Shown: positions 44,610 through 53,781, numbered from the stretch's first letter. The stretch is 64,000 bases of DNA from Roseovarius litorisediminis (GCF_900172295.1 NZ_FWFL01000001.1:62001-126000); one strand, 5' to 3'. Notes: generated by a model not told the origin, from the letters alone. Translations and numbers: made by a program.

Positions 44610-44645
44610 TTGTGGTTTTCCAGAAGATAGTTTAATACCAAACTA
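44610..44645 (+). promoter_or_regulatory. lpd promoter with pdh-type palindromic operator
   Basis: A -35 TTGTGG (44610-44615) and a -10 TAATAC (44633-44638) lie 17 bp apart. The palindrome TAGTTTAATACCAAACTA (44628-44645) sits over the -10, so a bound protein would block polymerase. The same palindrome lies before pdhA. This suggests joint repression of E1/E2 and E3. Confidence 0.65.
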
Positions 44646-44666
44646 AATTTCGAAACGGAGGGCGGC

Positions 44667-46061
44667 ATGGCGTCGAAGGCTTTTGACATGATCGTAATCG
44701 GGGCGGGCCCCGGAGGCTATGTGGCCGCTATTCGCGGCGCGCAGCTTGGTCTGAATGTGGCTGTAGTTGAACGCGAACATATGGGTGGCATCTGCCTGAA
44801 CTGGGGGTGCATCCCGACCAAGGCGCTTTTGCGCAGTTCGGAAGTGTTTCACCTGATGCACCGCGCCAAGGAATTTGGGCTCAAGGCCGAAGGCATCGGC
44901 TATGATCTGGATGCGGTGGTCAAACGCTCGCGCGGGGTGGCCAAGCAGCTGAATGGCGGCGTGGGACATCTGCTTAAGAAAAACAAGGTTACCGCGATCA
45001 TGGGCGAGGCCAGTTTGCCCGCCAAAGGTAAAGTGTCGGTCAAGACCGATAAGGGCACCGAAGAATTGACCGCCAAGCATATCGTTCTGGCCACCGGTGC
45101 ACGGGCCCGCGAGTTGCCGGGACTTGAGGCCGATGGCGATCTGGTCTGGACCTATAAACATGCGCTGGTGCCGCCACGGATGCCGAAAAAGCTTTTGGTG
45201 ATCGGCTCGGGTGCGATTGGCATCGAATTTGCCAGTTTCTACAACACGCTTGGCGCCGACACGACCGTGGTTGAAGTGATGGACCGGGTGCTGCCGGTGG
45301 AAGACGCCGAGATTTCGGCCTTTGCCAAAAAGGCCTTCAAGAAACAGGGCATGAAGATCATGGAGAAAGCCATGGTCAAGCAACTGGACCGTGGCAAAGG
45401 CAAGGTGACCGCGCATATCGAAGTGGGTGGCAAGGTCGAAAAGCAGGATTTTGATACGGTGATTTCGGCCGTGGGCATTGTCGGCAATGTTGAAGGGCTG
45501 GGCCTTGAAGCATTGGGCGTCAAAGTGGACCGAACCCATGTGGTAACGGACGAATATTGCCGCACCGGTGTGGATGGGCTGTATGCGATTGGTGATATTG
45601 CGGGTGCACCATGGTTGGCGCACAAGGCGTCCCACGAAGGCGTCATGGTGGCCGAATTGATCGCAGGGGGGCATCCGCACCCCGTCAAGCCTGAAAGCAT
45701 CGCCGGTTGTACCTATTGCCATCCGCAGGTGGCCAGCGTGGGACTGACCGAGGCGAAAGCCAAAGAAGCGGGTTATGACATCAAGGTCGGCCGTTTCCCG
45801 TTTATCGGAAACGGCAAGGCGATTGCCCTGGGCGAGCCCGAGGGGCTGGTGAAAACCGTGTTTGACAAGAAAACCGGCGAGTTGCTGGGCGCCCACATGA
45901 TTGGTGCCGAAGTGACTGAACTGATCCAGGGCTACGTGGTGGGTCGCCAATTGGAGACCACCGAAGAGGACCTGATGAACACCGTCTTTCCGCATCCGAC
46001 GTTGAGCGAAATGATGCACGAATCCGTGCTGGACGCGTATGATCGGGTAATTCACATCTAA
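44667..46061 (+). CDS. lpdA: Dihydrolipoyl dehydrogenase (E3)
   Basis: A 464-residue flavoprotein that reoxidises dihydrolipoamide with NAD+. FAD-binding GAGPGGYVAAIRGAQLG (residues 12-28), the redox-active disulfide CLNWGC with PTKALL (about 45-56), the NAD-binding IGSGAIGIEFASFY (about 181) and the C-terminal HPTLSEMMHE with the catalytic His are all intact. It lacks an N-terminal lipoyl domain. It stands alone, far from pdhABC, but shares their operator, so it is probably the E3 of that complex. A terminator follows at 46104. Confidence 0.95.
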   Translation: MASKAFDMIVIGAGPGGYVAAIRGAQLGLNVAVVEREHMGGICLNWGCIPTKALLRSSEVFHLMHRAKEFGLKAEGIGYDLDAVVKRSRGVAKQLNGGVGHLLKKNKVTAIMGEASLPAKGKVSVKTDKGTEELTAKHIVLATGARARELPGLEADGDLVWTYKHALVPPRMPKKLLVIGSGAIGIEFASFYNTLGADTTVVEVMDRVLPVEDAEISAFAKKAFKKQGMKIMEKAMVKQLDRGKGKVTAHIEVGGKVEKQDFDTVISAVGIVGNVEGLGLEALGVKVDRTHVVTDEYCRTGVDGLYAIGDIAGAPWLAHKASHEGVMVAELIAGGHPHPVKPESIAGCTYCHPQVASVGLTEAKAKEAGYDIKVGRFPFIGNGKAIALGEPEGLVKTVFDKKTGELLGAHMIGAEVTELIQGYVVGRQLETTEEDLMNTVFPHPTLSEMMHESVLDAYDRVIHI

Positions 46062-46103
46062 CGCCCGAGCATTGATCAACCGGGCATCTTTTACGAGTGA
46101 GGT

Positions 46104-46128
46104 AAAACGCGGGTTCGTCCCGCGTTTT
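46104..46128 (+). terminator. Terminator downstream of lpd
   Basis: AAAACGCGGG (46104-46113), loop TTCGT, CCCGCGTTTT (46119-46128): a perfect 10-bp stem with T residues and a further GCGTTTTT beyond. Its near symmetry would also allow termination on the minus strand. Confidence 0.9.
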
Positions 46129-46189
46129 GCGTTTTTGCGAAACTGTTGTAAACTTCAGACGTGGGGGCTCGTTGAAAGGGAATCAACGG

Positions 46190-46801
46190 ATGTCAAAATT
46201 GCGACGAATTGGTTTTTTAGCGGCCGTGCTATGCGCAACATCGGGCGTGACCTTTGCCCAATCCCCAGGAAGTGACTGGCAGGGTCCTTATGTCGGCGTT
46301 CATCTGGGCGGTGCCTATGCTGATTTCGAAAACAGTGTCCCCAGCCTTCCGGGGCCAACCGGTGATGCCAGCAGCGGCATCGGCGGTTTTCAGTTGGGCT
46401 ATAATTTTCAAAATGGCGATATGGTTTTCGGACCCGAGATTGATTTCACCCTGATGGAGCTTGAGGGCAAATCGGCGGGCGGAAAATTCAGTGAAGATTC
46501 GATGGCATCGCTGCGATTCAGGGCGGGCAAGGTTGTTGGGGATTATCTGATCTTTGGCTCGCTTGGTGTGGCCTGGACGGAAACCGACATTGGGTTCACG
46601 GGTACGGCCTCGGCCTCGGATTATGAACCCGGGGTTATGGTCGGCGGCGGCGCCGAGCGGTTTATCCGCGAGGGGCTGAGCGGCCGGATTGAAGCCTATT
46701 ATGTCGATGTGCCTAAATCCAGCCAGACAGTCAGCGGCATCCCGACATCGGCCGGGTCGCAGAACCTGTTGTTTCGCGCCGGGCTGAACCTGCATTTCTA
46801 G
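46190..46801 (+). CDS. Small outer-membrane beta-barrel protein
   Basis: A 203-residue exported protein: signal peptide residues 1-23 (FLAAVLCATSGVTFA then Q), then GPYVGVHLGGAYADFE, DMVFGPEIDFTLMELEG, LRFRAGKVVGDYLIFGSLGVAW and a C-terminal LLFRAGLNLHF, ending in Phe as outer-membrane proteins do. The repeat of alternating amphipathic strands fits an eight-stranded OmpA-like/Omp25-type barrel. ATG 46190 follows GAAAGGGAATCAACGG. It is directly upstream of a 33-codon lipoprotein gene. Confidence 0.8.
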   Translation: MSKLRRIGFLAAVLCATSGVTFAQSPGSDWQGPYVGVHLGGAYADFENSVPSLPGPTGDASSGIGGFQLGYNFQNGDMVFGPEIDFTLMELEGKSAGGKFSEDSMASLRFRAGKVVGDYLIFGSLGVAWTETDIGFTGTASASDYEPGVMVGGGAERFIREGLSGRIEAYYVDVPKSSQTVSGIPTSAGSQNLLFRAGLNLHF

Positions 46802-46849
46802 ATAAGGCGGCTGGCCCGTAACGGGACCGGATGGCCAAAGGAGGGACGG

Positions 46850-46951
46850 ATGACCAAACACTTCAAGACACGCATGTTCAAATGGATAGCCTGCGGTACA
46901 GCCCTTATGACGCTGACCGCCTGCGGTGGCAGTGCCGGCGGTTTCTTTTAA
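46850..46951 (+). CDS. 33-residue lipoprotein
   Basis: An ATG at 46850 with AGGAGGGACGG directly upstream opens a frame of 33 codons: a basic N terminus (MTKHFKTRMFKWIAC), a hydrophobic stretch and a lipobox LTAC near residue 25, followed by GGSAGGFF and the TAA. The mature peptide would be only about nine residues, lipidated and anchored. It lies 48 bp after the beta-barrel gene and ends 149 bp before uvrA. Similar very short lipoproteins (entericidin-like) exist. Gene reality is supported by the strong ribosome binding site and lipobox only. Confidence 0.6.
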   Translation: MTKHFKTRMFKWIACGTALMTLTACGGSAGGFF

Positions 46952-47019
46952 AACCTAATCCAGTTGCTAGGCAGGTTGATTGACGAGCAAGTCAGCAGAA
47001 ATGCCGGCCAATGTCATTT

Positions 47020-47034
47020 GTTCCCCTATTGTTC
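47020..47034 (+). promoter_or_regulatory. LexA box upstream of uvrA
   Basis: GTTC-CCCTATT-GTTC matches the direct-repeat SOS box of alphaproteobacteria (GTTC-N7-GTTC), 67 bp upstream of the uvrA ATG. It implies LexA-controlled, damage-induced expression. Confidence 0.8.
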
Positions 47035-47100
47035 GCAATTTTAACTTGGAAGAGTCTGTGACCTCAACTATCTGTTAACCACCAAACCCCGGGGGAGCAG

Positions 47101-49959
47101 ATGGCTGATCTCAGACAAATCGAGGTACGCGGCGCGCGCGAACATAATCTGAAGAATATCGATGTCGATATTCCACGTGACCAGCTGGTGGTGATCACCG
47201 GCCTTTCCGGTTCGGGGAAATCTTCGCTTGCGTTTGATACCATCTATGCCGAGGGGCAGCGGCGCTATGTTGAATCGCTGTCGGCCTATGCGCGGCAGTT
47301 TTTGGACATGATGGAAAAGCCCGATGTGGATCACATCAGTGGTTTATCCCCGGCAATTTCCATCGAGCAGAAGACAACCAGCAAGAACCCCCGTTCAACC
47401 GTCGGCACGGTGACCGAGATTTACGACTATATGCGACTGCTGTTTGCCCGCGTCGGCACACCCTACAGCCCGGCGACCGGCAAGCCGATCGAGGCGCAGC
47501 AGGTTCAGGATATGGTTGACCGGGTGATGACCATGGAAGAGGGCACCCGCGCGTTTCTTCTGGCCCCGATAGTGCGTGACCGCAAAGGCGAATACCGCAA
47601 GGAATTTATCGAGTTACGCAAGCAGGGGTTCCAGAGAGTCAAGGTAGACGGCGCGTTTTACGATCTGGATGAACCGCCGACACTGGACAAGAAATTCCGC
47701 CATGACATTGACGTTGTTGTTGACCGTCTGGTGGTCAAAGAGGGGCTTGAGACACGGCTGGCAGACAGTTTCCGCACCGCCCTTGATCTGGCCGATGGCA
47801 TAGCCATTCTGGAGACCGCGCCAAAAGACGGCGAGCCCGAGCGCGAGACGTTTTCCGAGAAATTTGCCTGCCCTGTCAGTGGGTTCACCATCCCCGAGAT
47901 TGAACCGCGGCTGTTTTCATTCAATGCGCCTGTCGGGGCCTGCCCGGAATGTGATGGTCTGGGCATGGAACTGTTTTTTGACGAGCGCTTGGTGGTGCCG
48001 GATCAGAGCCTAAAGATTTACGACGGGGCGCTGGCCCCGTGGCGCAAAGGCAAAAGCCCATATTTCCTTCAGACGATCGAGGCCATTGCCAAGCATTACG
48101 AGTTTGACAAGAACACCCGCTGGAAAGACCTGGCCCCGCATGTGCAGCAGGTGTTCCTGTATGGCTCGGGCGAGGAAGAAATCCAGTTCCGGTATGATGA
48201 GGGTGGCCGAGTGTATCAGGTCAGCCGCGTGTTCGAAGGTGTCATTCCCAATATGGAGCGGCGCTATCGTGAGACCGACAGCAACTGGATTCGCGAAGAA
48301 TTCGAGCGCTACCAGAACAACCGCCCCTGCGGAACCTGTCACGGTTATCGCCTGCGCGAAGAGGCATTGGCCGTGAAAATTGCCGGGCTGCATGTGGGGC
48401 AGGTCGTGCAGATGTCGATCAAAGAGGCATTCGACTGGTGCGAGACCGTACCCGCCAATCTGACCAATCAGAAGAACGAAATTGCCCGCGCGATCCTGAA
48501 GGAAATCCGCGAGCGTCTGGGATTTCTCAACAATGTGGGCCTTGAATATTTGACGCTGAGCCGGAATGCCGGCACGCTGTCGGGCGGGGAAAGCCAGCGG
48601 ATCAGGCTGGCCAGCCAGATCGGCAGCGGGTTGACGGGTGTGTTGTATGTACTGGATGAACCATCAATCGGATTGCATCAGCGCGATAATGGACGACTGT
48701 TACAGACCCTGCAAAACCTGCGCGATCAGGGCAATACGGTGATTGTGGTCGAGCATGACGAAGAGGCCATTCGCACCGCCGATTACGTGTTTGACATCGG
48801 CCCCGGGGCAGGCGTGCATGGCGGGCAGGTTGTCAGCCACGGCACACCTGAACATGTAACTGCCGATCCCGCGTCGATCACCGGGCAATACCTGTCGGGG
48901 ACCCGCGAGATCGCGATTCCCGAAAAGCGGCGCAAGGGGAGTGACAAAAAACTCAAGGTCATCAAGGCGTCTGGTAACAATCTCAAAGATGTGACGGCCG
49001 AGTTCCCTTTGGGAAAATTTGTTTGCGTCACCGGGGTTTCCGGTGGGGGCAAGTCGACCCTGACAATTGAAACGCTGTTCAAAACGGCCAGCATGCGCCT
49101 GAATGGTGCCCGCCAGACACCGGCACCTTGCGAGACGATCAAGGGGCTGGAGCATCTGGATAAGGTGATAGACATCGACCAGCGACCCATCGGGCGCACA
49201 CCGCGGTCAAATCCGGCCACCTATACCGGTGCTTTTACGCCCATCCGCGACTGGTTTGCCGGTCTGCCTGAATCCAAGGCGCGTGGTTACAAACCGGGCA
49301 GGTTCAGTTTCAACGTAAAAGGCGGGCGCTGCGAGGCCTGTCAGGGCGATGGTGTGATCAAGATCGAAATGCACTTTTTGCCTGACGTCTATGTCACCTG
49401 TGAAACCTGTCAGGGCGCGCGGTACAACCGCGAAACGCTTGAGATCAAGTTCAAAGGCAAAAGCATTGCCGATGTTCTGGATATGACGGTCGAGGACGCA
49501 CAGGGGTTTTTCAAGGCGGTGCCCAGCATCCGCGAAAAGATGGACGCACTGCAACGGGTAGGACTTGGCTATATCAAGGTGGGTCAGCAGGCGACGACGC
49601 TGTCCGGCGGAGAGGCGCAGCGAGTGAAATTGTCAAAGGAACTGGCCAAACGATCAACTGGCCGGACATTGTATATTCTGGACGAACCCACCACGGGCCT
49701 GCATTTTGAGGATGTGAAGAAACTGTTGGAAGTGCTTCATGAACTGGTTGAATCCGGGAATACAGTCATCGTGATTGAACATAATCTGGATGTTATCAAG
49801 ACAGCCGACCATATCATTGATATCGGCCCCGAGGGTGGCGATGGCGGTGGTGAGATTGTAGCCACAGGCACACCGGAAAAAGTAGCCGAAGTGCCGCGCA
49901 GCCACACCGGGCACTACCTGAAAGCCATGCTGGCAGCGCGGAAAGTAGCCGCAGAATAG
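47101..49959 (+). CDS. uvrA: Excinuclease ABC subunit A
   Basis: A 952-residue UvrA, the damage-recognition ATPase of nucleotide excision repair. Two ABC modules are complete: Walker [10 protein letters not shown] (about residue 34) and GVSGGGKST (about 647), with ABC signatures [16 protein letters not shown] and [17 protein letters not shown] and Walker B regions [14 protein letters not shown] and [14 protein letters not shown]. The zinc module [16 protein letters not shown] with CETCQG is present. GGGGGAG is three bases before ATG 47101. A LexA box lies upstream. Confidence 0.97.
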   Translation: MADLRQIEVRGAREHNLKNIDVDIPRDQLVVITGLSGSGKSSLAFDTIYAEGQRRYVESLSAYARQFLDMMEKPDVDHISGLSPAISIEQKTTSKNPRSTVGTVTEIYDYMRLLFARVGTPYSPATGKPIEAQQVQDMVDRVMTMEEGTRAFLLAPIVRDRKGEYRKEFIELRKQGFQRVKVDGAFYDLDEPPTLDKKFRHDIDVVVDRLVVKEGLETRLADSFRTALDLADGIAILETAPKDGEPERETFSEKFACPVSGFTIPEIEPRLFSFNAPVGACPECDGLGMELFFDERLVVPDQSLKIYDGALAPWRKGKSPYFLQTIEAIAKHYEFDKNTRWKDLAPHVQQVFLYGSGEEEIQFRYDEGGRVYQVSRVFEGVIPNMERRYRETDSNWIREEFERYQNNRPCGTCHGYRLREEALAVKIAGLHVGQVVQMSIKEAFDWCETVPANLTNQKNEIARAILKEIRERLGFLNNVGLEYLTLSRNAGTLSGGESQRIRLASQIGSGLTGVLYVLDEPSIGLHQRDNGRLLQTLQNLRDQGNTVIVVEHDEEAIRTADYVFDIGPGAGVHGGQVVSHGTPEHVTADPASITGQYLSGTREIAIPEKRRKGSDKKLKVIKASGNNLKDVTAEFPLGKFVCVTGVSGGGKSTLTIETLFKTASMRLNGARQTPAPCETIKGLEHLDKVIDIDQRPIGRTPRSNPATYTGAFTPIRDWFAGLPESKARGYKPGRFSFNVKGGRCEACQGDGVIKIEMHFLPDVYVTCETCQGARYNRETLEIKFKGKSIADVLDMTVEDAQGFFKAVPSIREKMDALQRVGLGYIKVGQQATTLSGGEAQRVKLSKELAKRSTGRTLYILDEPTTGLHFEDVKKLLEVLHELVESGNTVIVIEHNLDVIKTADHIIDIGPEGGDGGGEIVATGTPEKVAEVPRSHTGHYLKAMLAARKVAAE

Positions 49960-49991
49960 GTCGTTGGCAGGCCATGTGTTGGGAAAACCAA

Positions 49992-50026
49992 ACGCCCCGC
50001 CTGGAGACGGAGCGCTTGATTTTCTT
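49992..50026 (+). terminator. Terminator between uvrA and a convergent gene
   Basis: AACGCCCCG (49991-49999) pairs, with two wobbles, with CGGAGCGCTT (50009-50017), followed by GATTTTCTT. On the opposite strand it is followed by GTTTTCCC, so it may serve both convergent genes. Confidence 0.55.
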
Positions 50027-50047
50027 AGAAGTAGGTTGAATGACCGA

Positions 50048-50386
50048 TTAATTCAGAACAGCCACGGCGGCACCAACCAGATCAAGTACTTTACGCGTGT
50101 CGCGGTCAACGCGGTAAATGTAGTCACCCACGCGGTAGTAACTTTCATCAGGGTCCAGACCATGGCGCCCCGGGTGACGAATGACCGAATAATCATCATG
50201 TATCCGGTCACCGATGCGGTAGCGGTGATGGCTCTTGGCATGGCCGGGCGGCAAGCAGCCGTTGTGTTTTTTGGCCAGACCGGGCGGGCAGTCTTTGTAA
50301 TACTTTTGCCCTTTCGAGCCATCGCCCATGGCAGCACCAGCCGAGAGGGCCATTGCTGCAGCGGTAAAATATAAGGCCAAGCGCAT
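50048..50386 (-). CDS. Small exported protein, RcnB-like C terminus
   Basis: A 112-residue protein with a signal peptide (MRLALYFTAAAMALSAGAAM), a Cys pair (CPPGLAKKHNGC), a Pro/His-rich section (LPPGHAKSHHRYRIGD) and a C-terminal RVGDYIYRVDRDTRKVLDLVG. The end resembles RcnB and related periplasmic proteins. Proteins of this class sit downstream of uvrA in many Rhodobacterales and are sometimes wrongly named after it. His/Cys content could bind metal, but that is speculation. A separate DUF2892 gene lies upstream. Confidence 0.55.
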   Translation of the reverse strand: MRLALYFTAAAMALSAGAAMGDGSKGQKYYKDCPPGLAKKHNGCLPPGHAKSHHRYRIGDRIHDDYSVIRHPGRHGLDPDESYYRVGDYIYRVDRDTRKVLDLVGAAVAVLN

Positions 50387-50468
50387 GATCTTTGTCTCCT
50401 TTCCCCCTATTTGGGGGGGCGAGCCCTAAACGCCAAGGGGAAAGCGGACCATGCGCGAAACATTGCCG

Positions 50469-50672
50469 TTATTTTTTCTCAAGCGGGCAGGTTGAGATAC
50501 CCAAGATCGAATAGAGCGCACAGTTGCCCATCAGGCCGGTTACCAGCGGGATAATCCCGATCAGGTACAGCCAGCTATAGCTACCGTCGCGGTTCATGAA
50601 AAAACCTGCGATCAGGGCAAGGCCCACGACGATACGCAGAATACGGTCGATTTTGCCGACGTTCTTGGTCAT
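50469..50672 (-). CDS. DUF2892 (YgaP-like) membrane protein
   Basis: A 67-residue DUF2892 protein: MTKNVGKIDRILRIVVGLAL begins the first transmembrane helix and YLIGIIPLVTGLMGNCALYSILGISTC forms the second, ending in CPLEKK. The conserved CALYSILGISTC segment carries two Cys. In other proteins the domain follows a rhodanese module and is linked to sulfur transfer. Here it is single-domain. A perfect TGTGACG-G-CGTCACA palindrome lies 58 bp upstream of its start and a Crp/Fnr gene is close by, so regulation by that factor is plausible. Confidence 0.85.
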   Translation of the reverse strand: MTKNVGKIDRILRIVVGLALIAGFFMNRDGSYSWLYLIGIIPLVTGLMGNCALYSILGISTCPLEKK

Positions 50673-50729
50673 GATTGATCTCCTGTCATGATGTTTGGGT
50701 AACTTATACTATAGGTTATATGTTGTGTC

Positions 50730-50744
50730 TGTGACGGCGTCACA
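50730..50744. promoter_or_regulatory. Palindrome TGTGACGGCGTCACA, candidate Crp/Fnr site
   Basis: A perfect seven-base inverted repeat around one central G. The outer TGTGA/TCACA half-sites match those of CRP, but with five central bases in place of six. It lies between the divergent DUF2892 (start 50672) and 50814 genes, so it could act on both. The nearby Crp/Fnr gene (51206-51862) is the obvious candidate binder. Confidence 0.5.
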
Positions 50745-50813
50745 AAGCCGGGTCATTTTCCTGCCACGCTTTTCTGTTAGTCGGTCACGCAGGTGAAAGA
50801 CGGAGGCAGAAGA

Positions 50814-51200
50814 ATGTTTCAGATCAGGGCGGTAGTGCTTTCATTGGCCATTGGGGGCATTAGCCTTGGTGTCGCAAAACCCTTGCAGGCAGGGCAGCCA
50901 ATTCACGAAAGCCTTGTGGAATGTGCGGTGCTGGTTGAGCTGTTGATCGGTGAACAAACACCGGTTCCGGGTCAGAATAAAATGTTGGATTTTTACACCC
51001 GGGCAGCACATCTGATGCGGACCGAGGCCGCCAGACAGCGGGACATGGCCTATGTTGCAGAAACGAGCCGCGTCAAGCGGGCGGCCTGGCACCAGCGGTG
51101 GGACGAAAACGGCTGGGACGAACCGGAAAACCGCGAAGAATTGGTAGAATGGTTCACCTATTGCATGAAACTGGGCCAGCATCTGAAACTGCCCCTGTAA
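50814..51200 (+). CDS. Exported protein of unknown function
   Basis: A 128-residue protein with a signal peptide (MFQIRAVVLSLAIGGISLG, cleavage near AKPLQAG) and an alpha-helical mature part with no known family. A Trp-rich motif, RAAWHQRWDENGWDEP, lies in the C-terminal third, and a Cys in LVECAVLVELL near the start of the mature part with another in FTYCMKLG near the end could form a disulfide. GGAGG seven bases upstream supports ATG 50814. It is divergent from DUF2892 across the palindromic site and converges on the Crp/Fnr gene. Confidence 0.6.
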   Translation: MFQIRAVVLSLAIGGISLGVAKPLQAGQPIHESLVECAVLVELLIGEQTPVPGQNKMLDFYTRAAHLMRTEAARQRDMAYVAETSRVKRAAWHQRWDENGWDEPENREELVEWFTYCMKLGQHLKLPL

Positions 51201-51205
51201 CATGG

Positions 51206-51862
51206 CTAGCTATCAGACCCGGCAAGTTGTTCCAGCGCATCATGATCCAGCAACTCGACCGTACCCCGGCCGGTTTTGATCCAACCCTTCCGCGCCCAGG
51301 CTTCGAACCGGCGCGAGATTACCTCGCGGGCGGATCCGATCTGAATGGCCAGATCTGCGTGGGTGGCATGGATGACCGGCGTTTCCAGGGACAGTTTCAG
51401 CAGACGGGCGGCTAGACGGCATTCCACCCGCTGAAAGGCGACGCGTTCCAGCAGGTGCATCATGGATTGCAGGCGCAGGGCAAAGGCCTGAAAGACGAAA
51501 TCACGAAAGATGTCTGACACGCTCATCAGGTGCAGGAAGGTGTCGCGCGGGACAAGAACCAGTTCGCTGTCGCGTTCGGTTACGGCCTCGCCCGAGTAAT
51601 CGTCACCGCCCATCAGCCCAAGGGTGGACTGGATGCAGCTTTGGCCCGGCTCAACCGCGTAAAGCAGAATCTCGCGCCCCGTGGGTCCGGTCAGGAAAAT
51701 TTCAACCCGGCCAGACAGCACGATGACAAAACCCTTTACCGTTTCGCCAGGGTGAAAAAGAACCGCGCCCTTGGGCACCTGCATGGGTTTGAGGCGCTCA
51801 AGGATGGTCATGGCCTCAGGCTCAAGTGCGGGAATGCCGCTGGCCCGGGCCACCCAACCCAT
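51206..51862 (-). CDS. Crp/Fnr-family transcription factor
   Basis: A 218-residue regulator: a cyclic-nucleotide-binding-like sensor domain (about residues 15-130; LFHPGETVKGFVIVLSGRVEIFL) and a C-terminal winged helix (ATHADLAIQIGSAREVISRRFEAW, about 168-191). The N-terminal Fe-S cysteines of Fnr are absent, and the only Cys residues are in QSCIQST and RVECRLA. The ligand is unknown. It ends the valine-catabolic minus-strand run and overlaps mmsB by a few bases, so it may be co-transcribed with it. Confidence 0.85.
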   Translation of the reverse strand: MGWVARASGIPALEPEAMTILERLKPMQVPKGAVLFHPGETVKGFVIVLSGRVEIFLTGPTGREILLYAVEPGQSCIQSTLGLMGGDDYSGEAVTERDSELVLVPRDTFLHLMSVSDIFRDFVFQAFALRLQSMMHLLERVAFQRVECRLAARLLKLSLETPVIHATHADLAIQIGSAREVISRRFEAWARKGWIKTGRGTVELLDHDALEQLAGSDS

Positions 51863-52734
51863 CAGCCGCGCCCGCGTTTTTCGAACCGGGGCAACATCGC
51901 GCTGAAATCGCGGCCCTTGCCGTCTTCGTCTTCGACGAATTGGGCATAAAGATCACAGGCGGCCTTGCCCATGGGCGTGTCGGCATCCGCAGCCTCGGCG
52001 GCCTGTTGCGACAGGCGCAGATCCTTGAGCATCAGGTCGGCGGCAAAACCAGGCTTGTAGTCATTGTCGGCGGGGCTTTGCGGACCAATGCCGGGGGCAG
52101 GGCAGTAGGCATTCATCGACCAGGAATAGCCTGATGACGTGCTGACCACATCGAACATCGCCTGACGATCCAGACCCAGTTTGTCGGCCAGGGCAAAGGC
52201 CTCGCAGGTGACAATCATAGTGGCGCCAAGGATCATGTTGTTGCAGATCTTGGCGGCCTGACCATTTCCCGAGGGGCCGCAATGCACGGCCTTCTGGCCC
52301 ATGACGTCAAACAACGGTTTGGCGGTGGCAAAGCCGGCATCATCGCCGCCGACCATAAAGGTAAGCGTGCCTGCCGTGGCTCCACCAACACCGCCCGAGA
52401 CGGGTGCATCAAGCGCGGACAAACCGGCCTCTTGCGCCTGTTTGGCTACTGCACGGGCGCTTTCAACGTCGACGGTCGAGCAATCCAGCAACACGGCGCT
52501 TTTTTGCATGACCGGGATCACCTGATCGGCGACGCGGCGCAGGATCTGGCCGTTGGGCAGCATGGTGATCACCACGTCGCGGCCTTTTGCGGCCTCTGCA
52601 GCGCTGGCGGCCATGGTGACGCCGTCAATTTGCACATCAGCCATATCAAAGCCTGTTACCTCATGGCCCGCCTTGGCCAGGTTGGCAGCCATCGGCCCGC
52701 CCATGTTGCCCAGTCCGATAAATCCGATTTTCAT
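51862..52734 (-). CDS. mmsB: 3-hydroxyisobutyrate dehydrogenase
   Basis: A 290-residue beta-hydroxyacid dehydrogenase: the Rossmann motif FIGLGNMGGPMAANLAKAGH, the substrate-binding DAPVSGGVGGATAGTLTFMVGG and the catalytic Lys in GNGQAAKICNNMILG (about residue 172). It oxidises 3-hydroxyisobutyrate to methylmalonate semialdehyde in valine breakdown. Its start lies 3 bp from the upstream hydrolase gene's stop; with the IBD-HIBCH genes it forms a catabolic operon. Confidence 0.93.
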   Translation of the reverse strand: MKIGFIGLGNMGGPMAANLAKAGHEVTGFDMADVQIDGVTMAASAAEAAKGRDVVITMLPNGQILRRVADQVIPVMQKSAVLLDCSTVDVESARAVAKQAQEAGLSALDAPVSGGVGGATAGTLTFMVGGDDAGFATAKPLFDVMGQKAVHCGPSGNGQAAKICNNMILGATMIVTCEAFALADKLGLDRQAMFDVVSTSSGYSWSMNAYCPAPGIGPQSPADNDYKPGFAADLMLKDLRLSQQAAEAADADTPMGKAACDLYAQFVEDEDGKGRDFSAMLPRFEKRGRG

Positions 52735-52737
52735 GGG

Positions 52738-53781
52738 TCAGTCTTCCTTTTCAAACGTCAGTTTTTCGGGGCCAAGCGGCATCAGCATCTTGGTCACCGC
52801 CATTGAGGGCGGGTTGTCCAGATCATGCTGCCAATTGGGGTTTCTGTCCTTGTCGATGATCGCGGCGCGGATTCCTTCAAGAAAATCCCCATGTTCCATG
52901 GCACGGTAAGTGAAGCGGTATTCCATCTCAAGCGCCTTGCGGATGTCTAGTGACGGGCCACGCAACCGGTGGATCATTTCAACCGCTGCGGCCATGGACA
53001 GCGGCGAATTGCGCGATAGACTTTTCAGTGTTTCTGCTGAAAATGCACTGCCATCTGCACGAAGAGAATTAAGGATGTCACGCAGGGTTTCACCGCCAAA
53101 ATGGCTGTCTATTTCAGGCAGCAGGTCGGTCATCACGCCTTGTGGCGGGGCCATGCTGGCTGCGGTGATTGCTGTTACGCAGCCTTCGGTCTCTAGCTGT
53201 GCGATCAGGTCGGGCCAGAATTCAGAAGGAATGTATGTGTCTGCAAATCCAGCGAAAATCGCATCGCCGGCACTCATGCGGGCTGCGGTTAGCCCCAGAT
53301 ACTCGCCCAAGCGCCCAGGTGCGCGGGCCAGCAGCATTGAGCCGCCCACATCCGGCACCAGCCCGATACCGCATTCGGGCATGGCGATCTGACTGTTGTC
53401 GCAGACAATGCGATGCGAGCCGTGGCACGAAATGCCCACGCCCCCACCCATGGTAAAGCCCTGCATGAAGGCGACATAGGGTTTGGCGTATTCGGCGATC
53501 TTGGCATTCAGGCGGTATTCATCGGCCCAGAATTTGCGGCCGTAGGCGAAATCACCTGCTTTGCCCGTCTCATACAGTTTCTGGATATCCCCACCGGCAC
53601 AAAACGCCTTGTCACCTTCGGCGTCGATGATCACCAGCTTCACCGCGTCATCATCGCCCCACCGATCAAGCGCGTCTTCAATTGCCAAGGCCATGTCATA
53701 GGTCAGGGCATTGAGCGCCTGAGGGCGGGTCAAAGTGATGCGGCCTGCCTGTCCCGCGATACGGATATTGATGTCGCTCAT
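52738..53781 (-). CDS. 3-hydroxyisobutyryl-CoA hydrolase
   Basis: A 347-residue crotonase-fold protein of the HIBCH branch. Characteristic features are KAFCAGGDIQKLYE (oxyanion hole), GFTMGGGVGISCHGSHRIV, and MPECGIGLVPDVGGSMLL, the Glu and Asp of which are typical of the hydrolase over plain enoyl-CoA hydratase, together with the extra C-terminal helical part. It cleaves 3-hydroxyisobutyryl-CoA before mmsB. Its ATG overlaps the acyl-CoA dehydrogenase stop by 4 bp. Confidence 0.9.
   Translation of the reverse strand: MSDINIRIAGQAGRITLTRPQALNALTYDMALAIEDALDRWGDDDAVKLVIIDAEGDKAFCAGGDIQKLYETGKAGDFAYGRKFWADEYRLNAKIAEYAKPYVAFMQGFTMGGGVGISCHGSHRIVCDNSQIAMPECGIGLVPDVGGSMLLARAPGRLGEYLGLTAARMSAGDAIFAGFADTYIPSEFWPDLIAQLETEGCVTAITAASMAPPQGVMTDLLPEIDSHFGGETLRDILNSLRADGSAFSAETLKSLSRNSPLSMAAAVEMIHRLRGPSLDIRKALEMEYRFTYRAMEHGDFLEGIRAAIIDKDRNPNWQHDLDNPPSMAVTKMLMPLGPEKLTFEKED

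Noticed and set aside
44643-46079. A 478-codon open frame antisense to lpd
   Set aside because: It lies wholly opposite a well-conserved enzyme gene, has low-complexity His/Phe-rich composition and no family match; long antisense frames are common in high-GC coding DNA.
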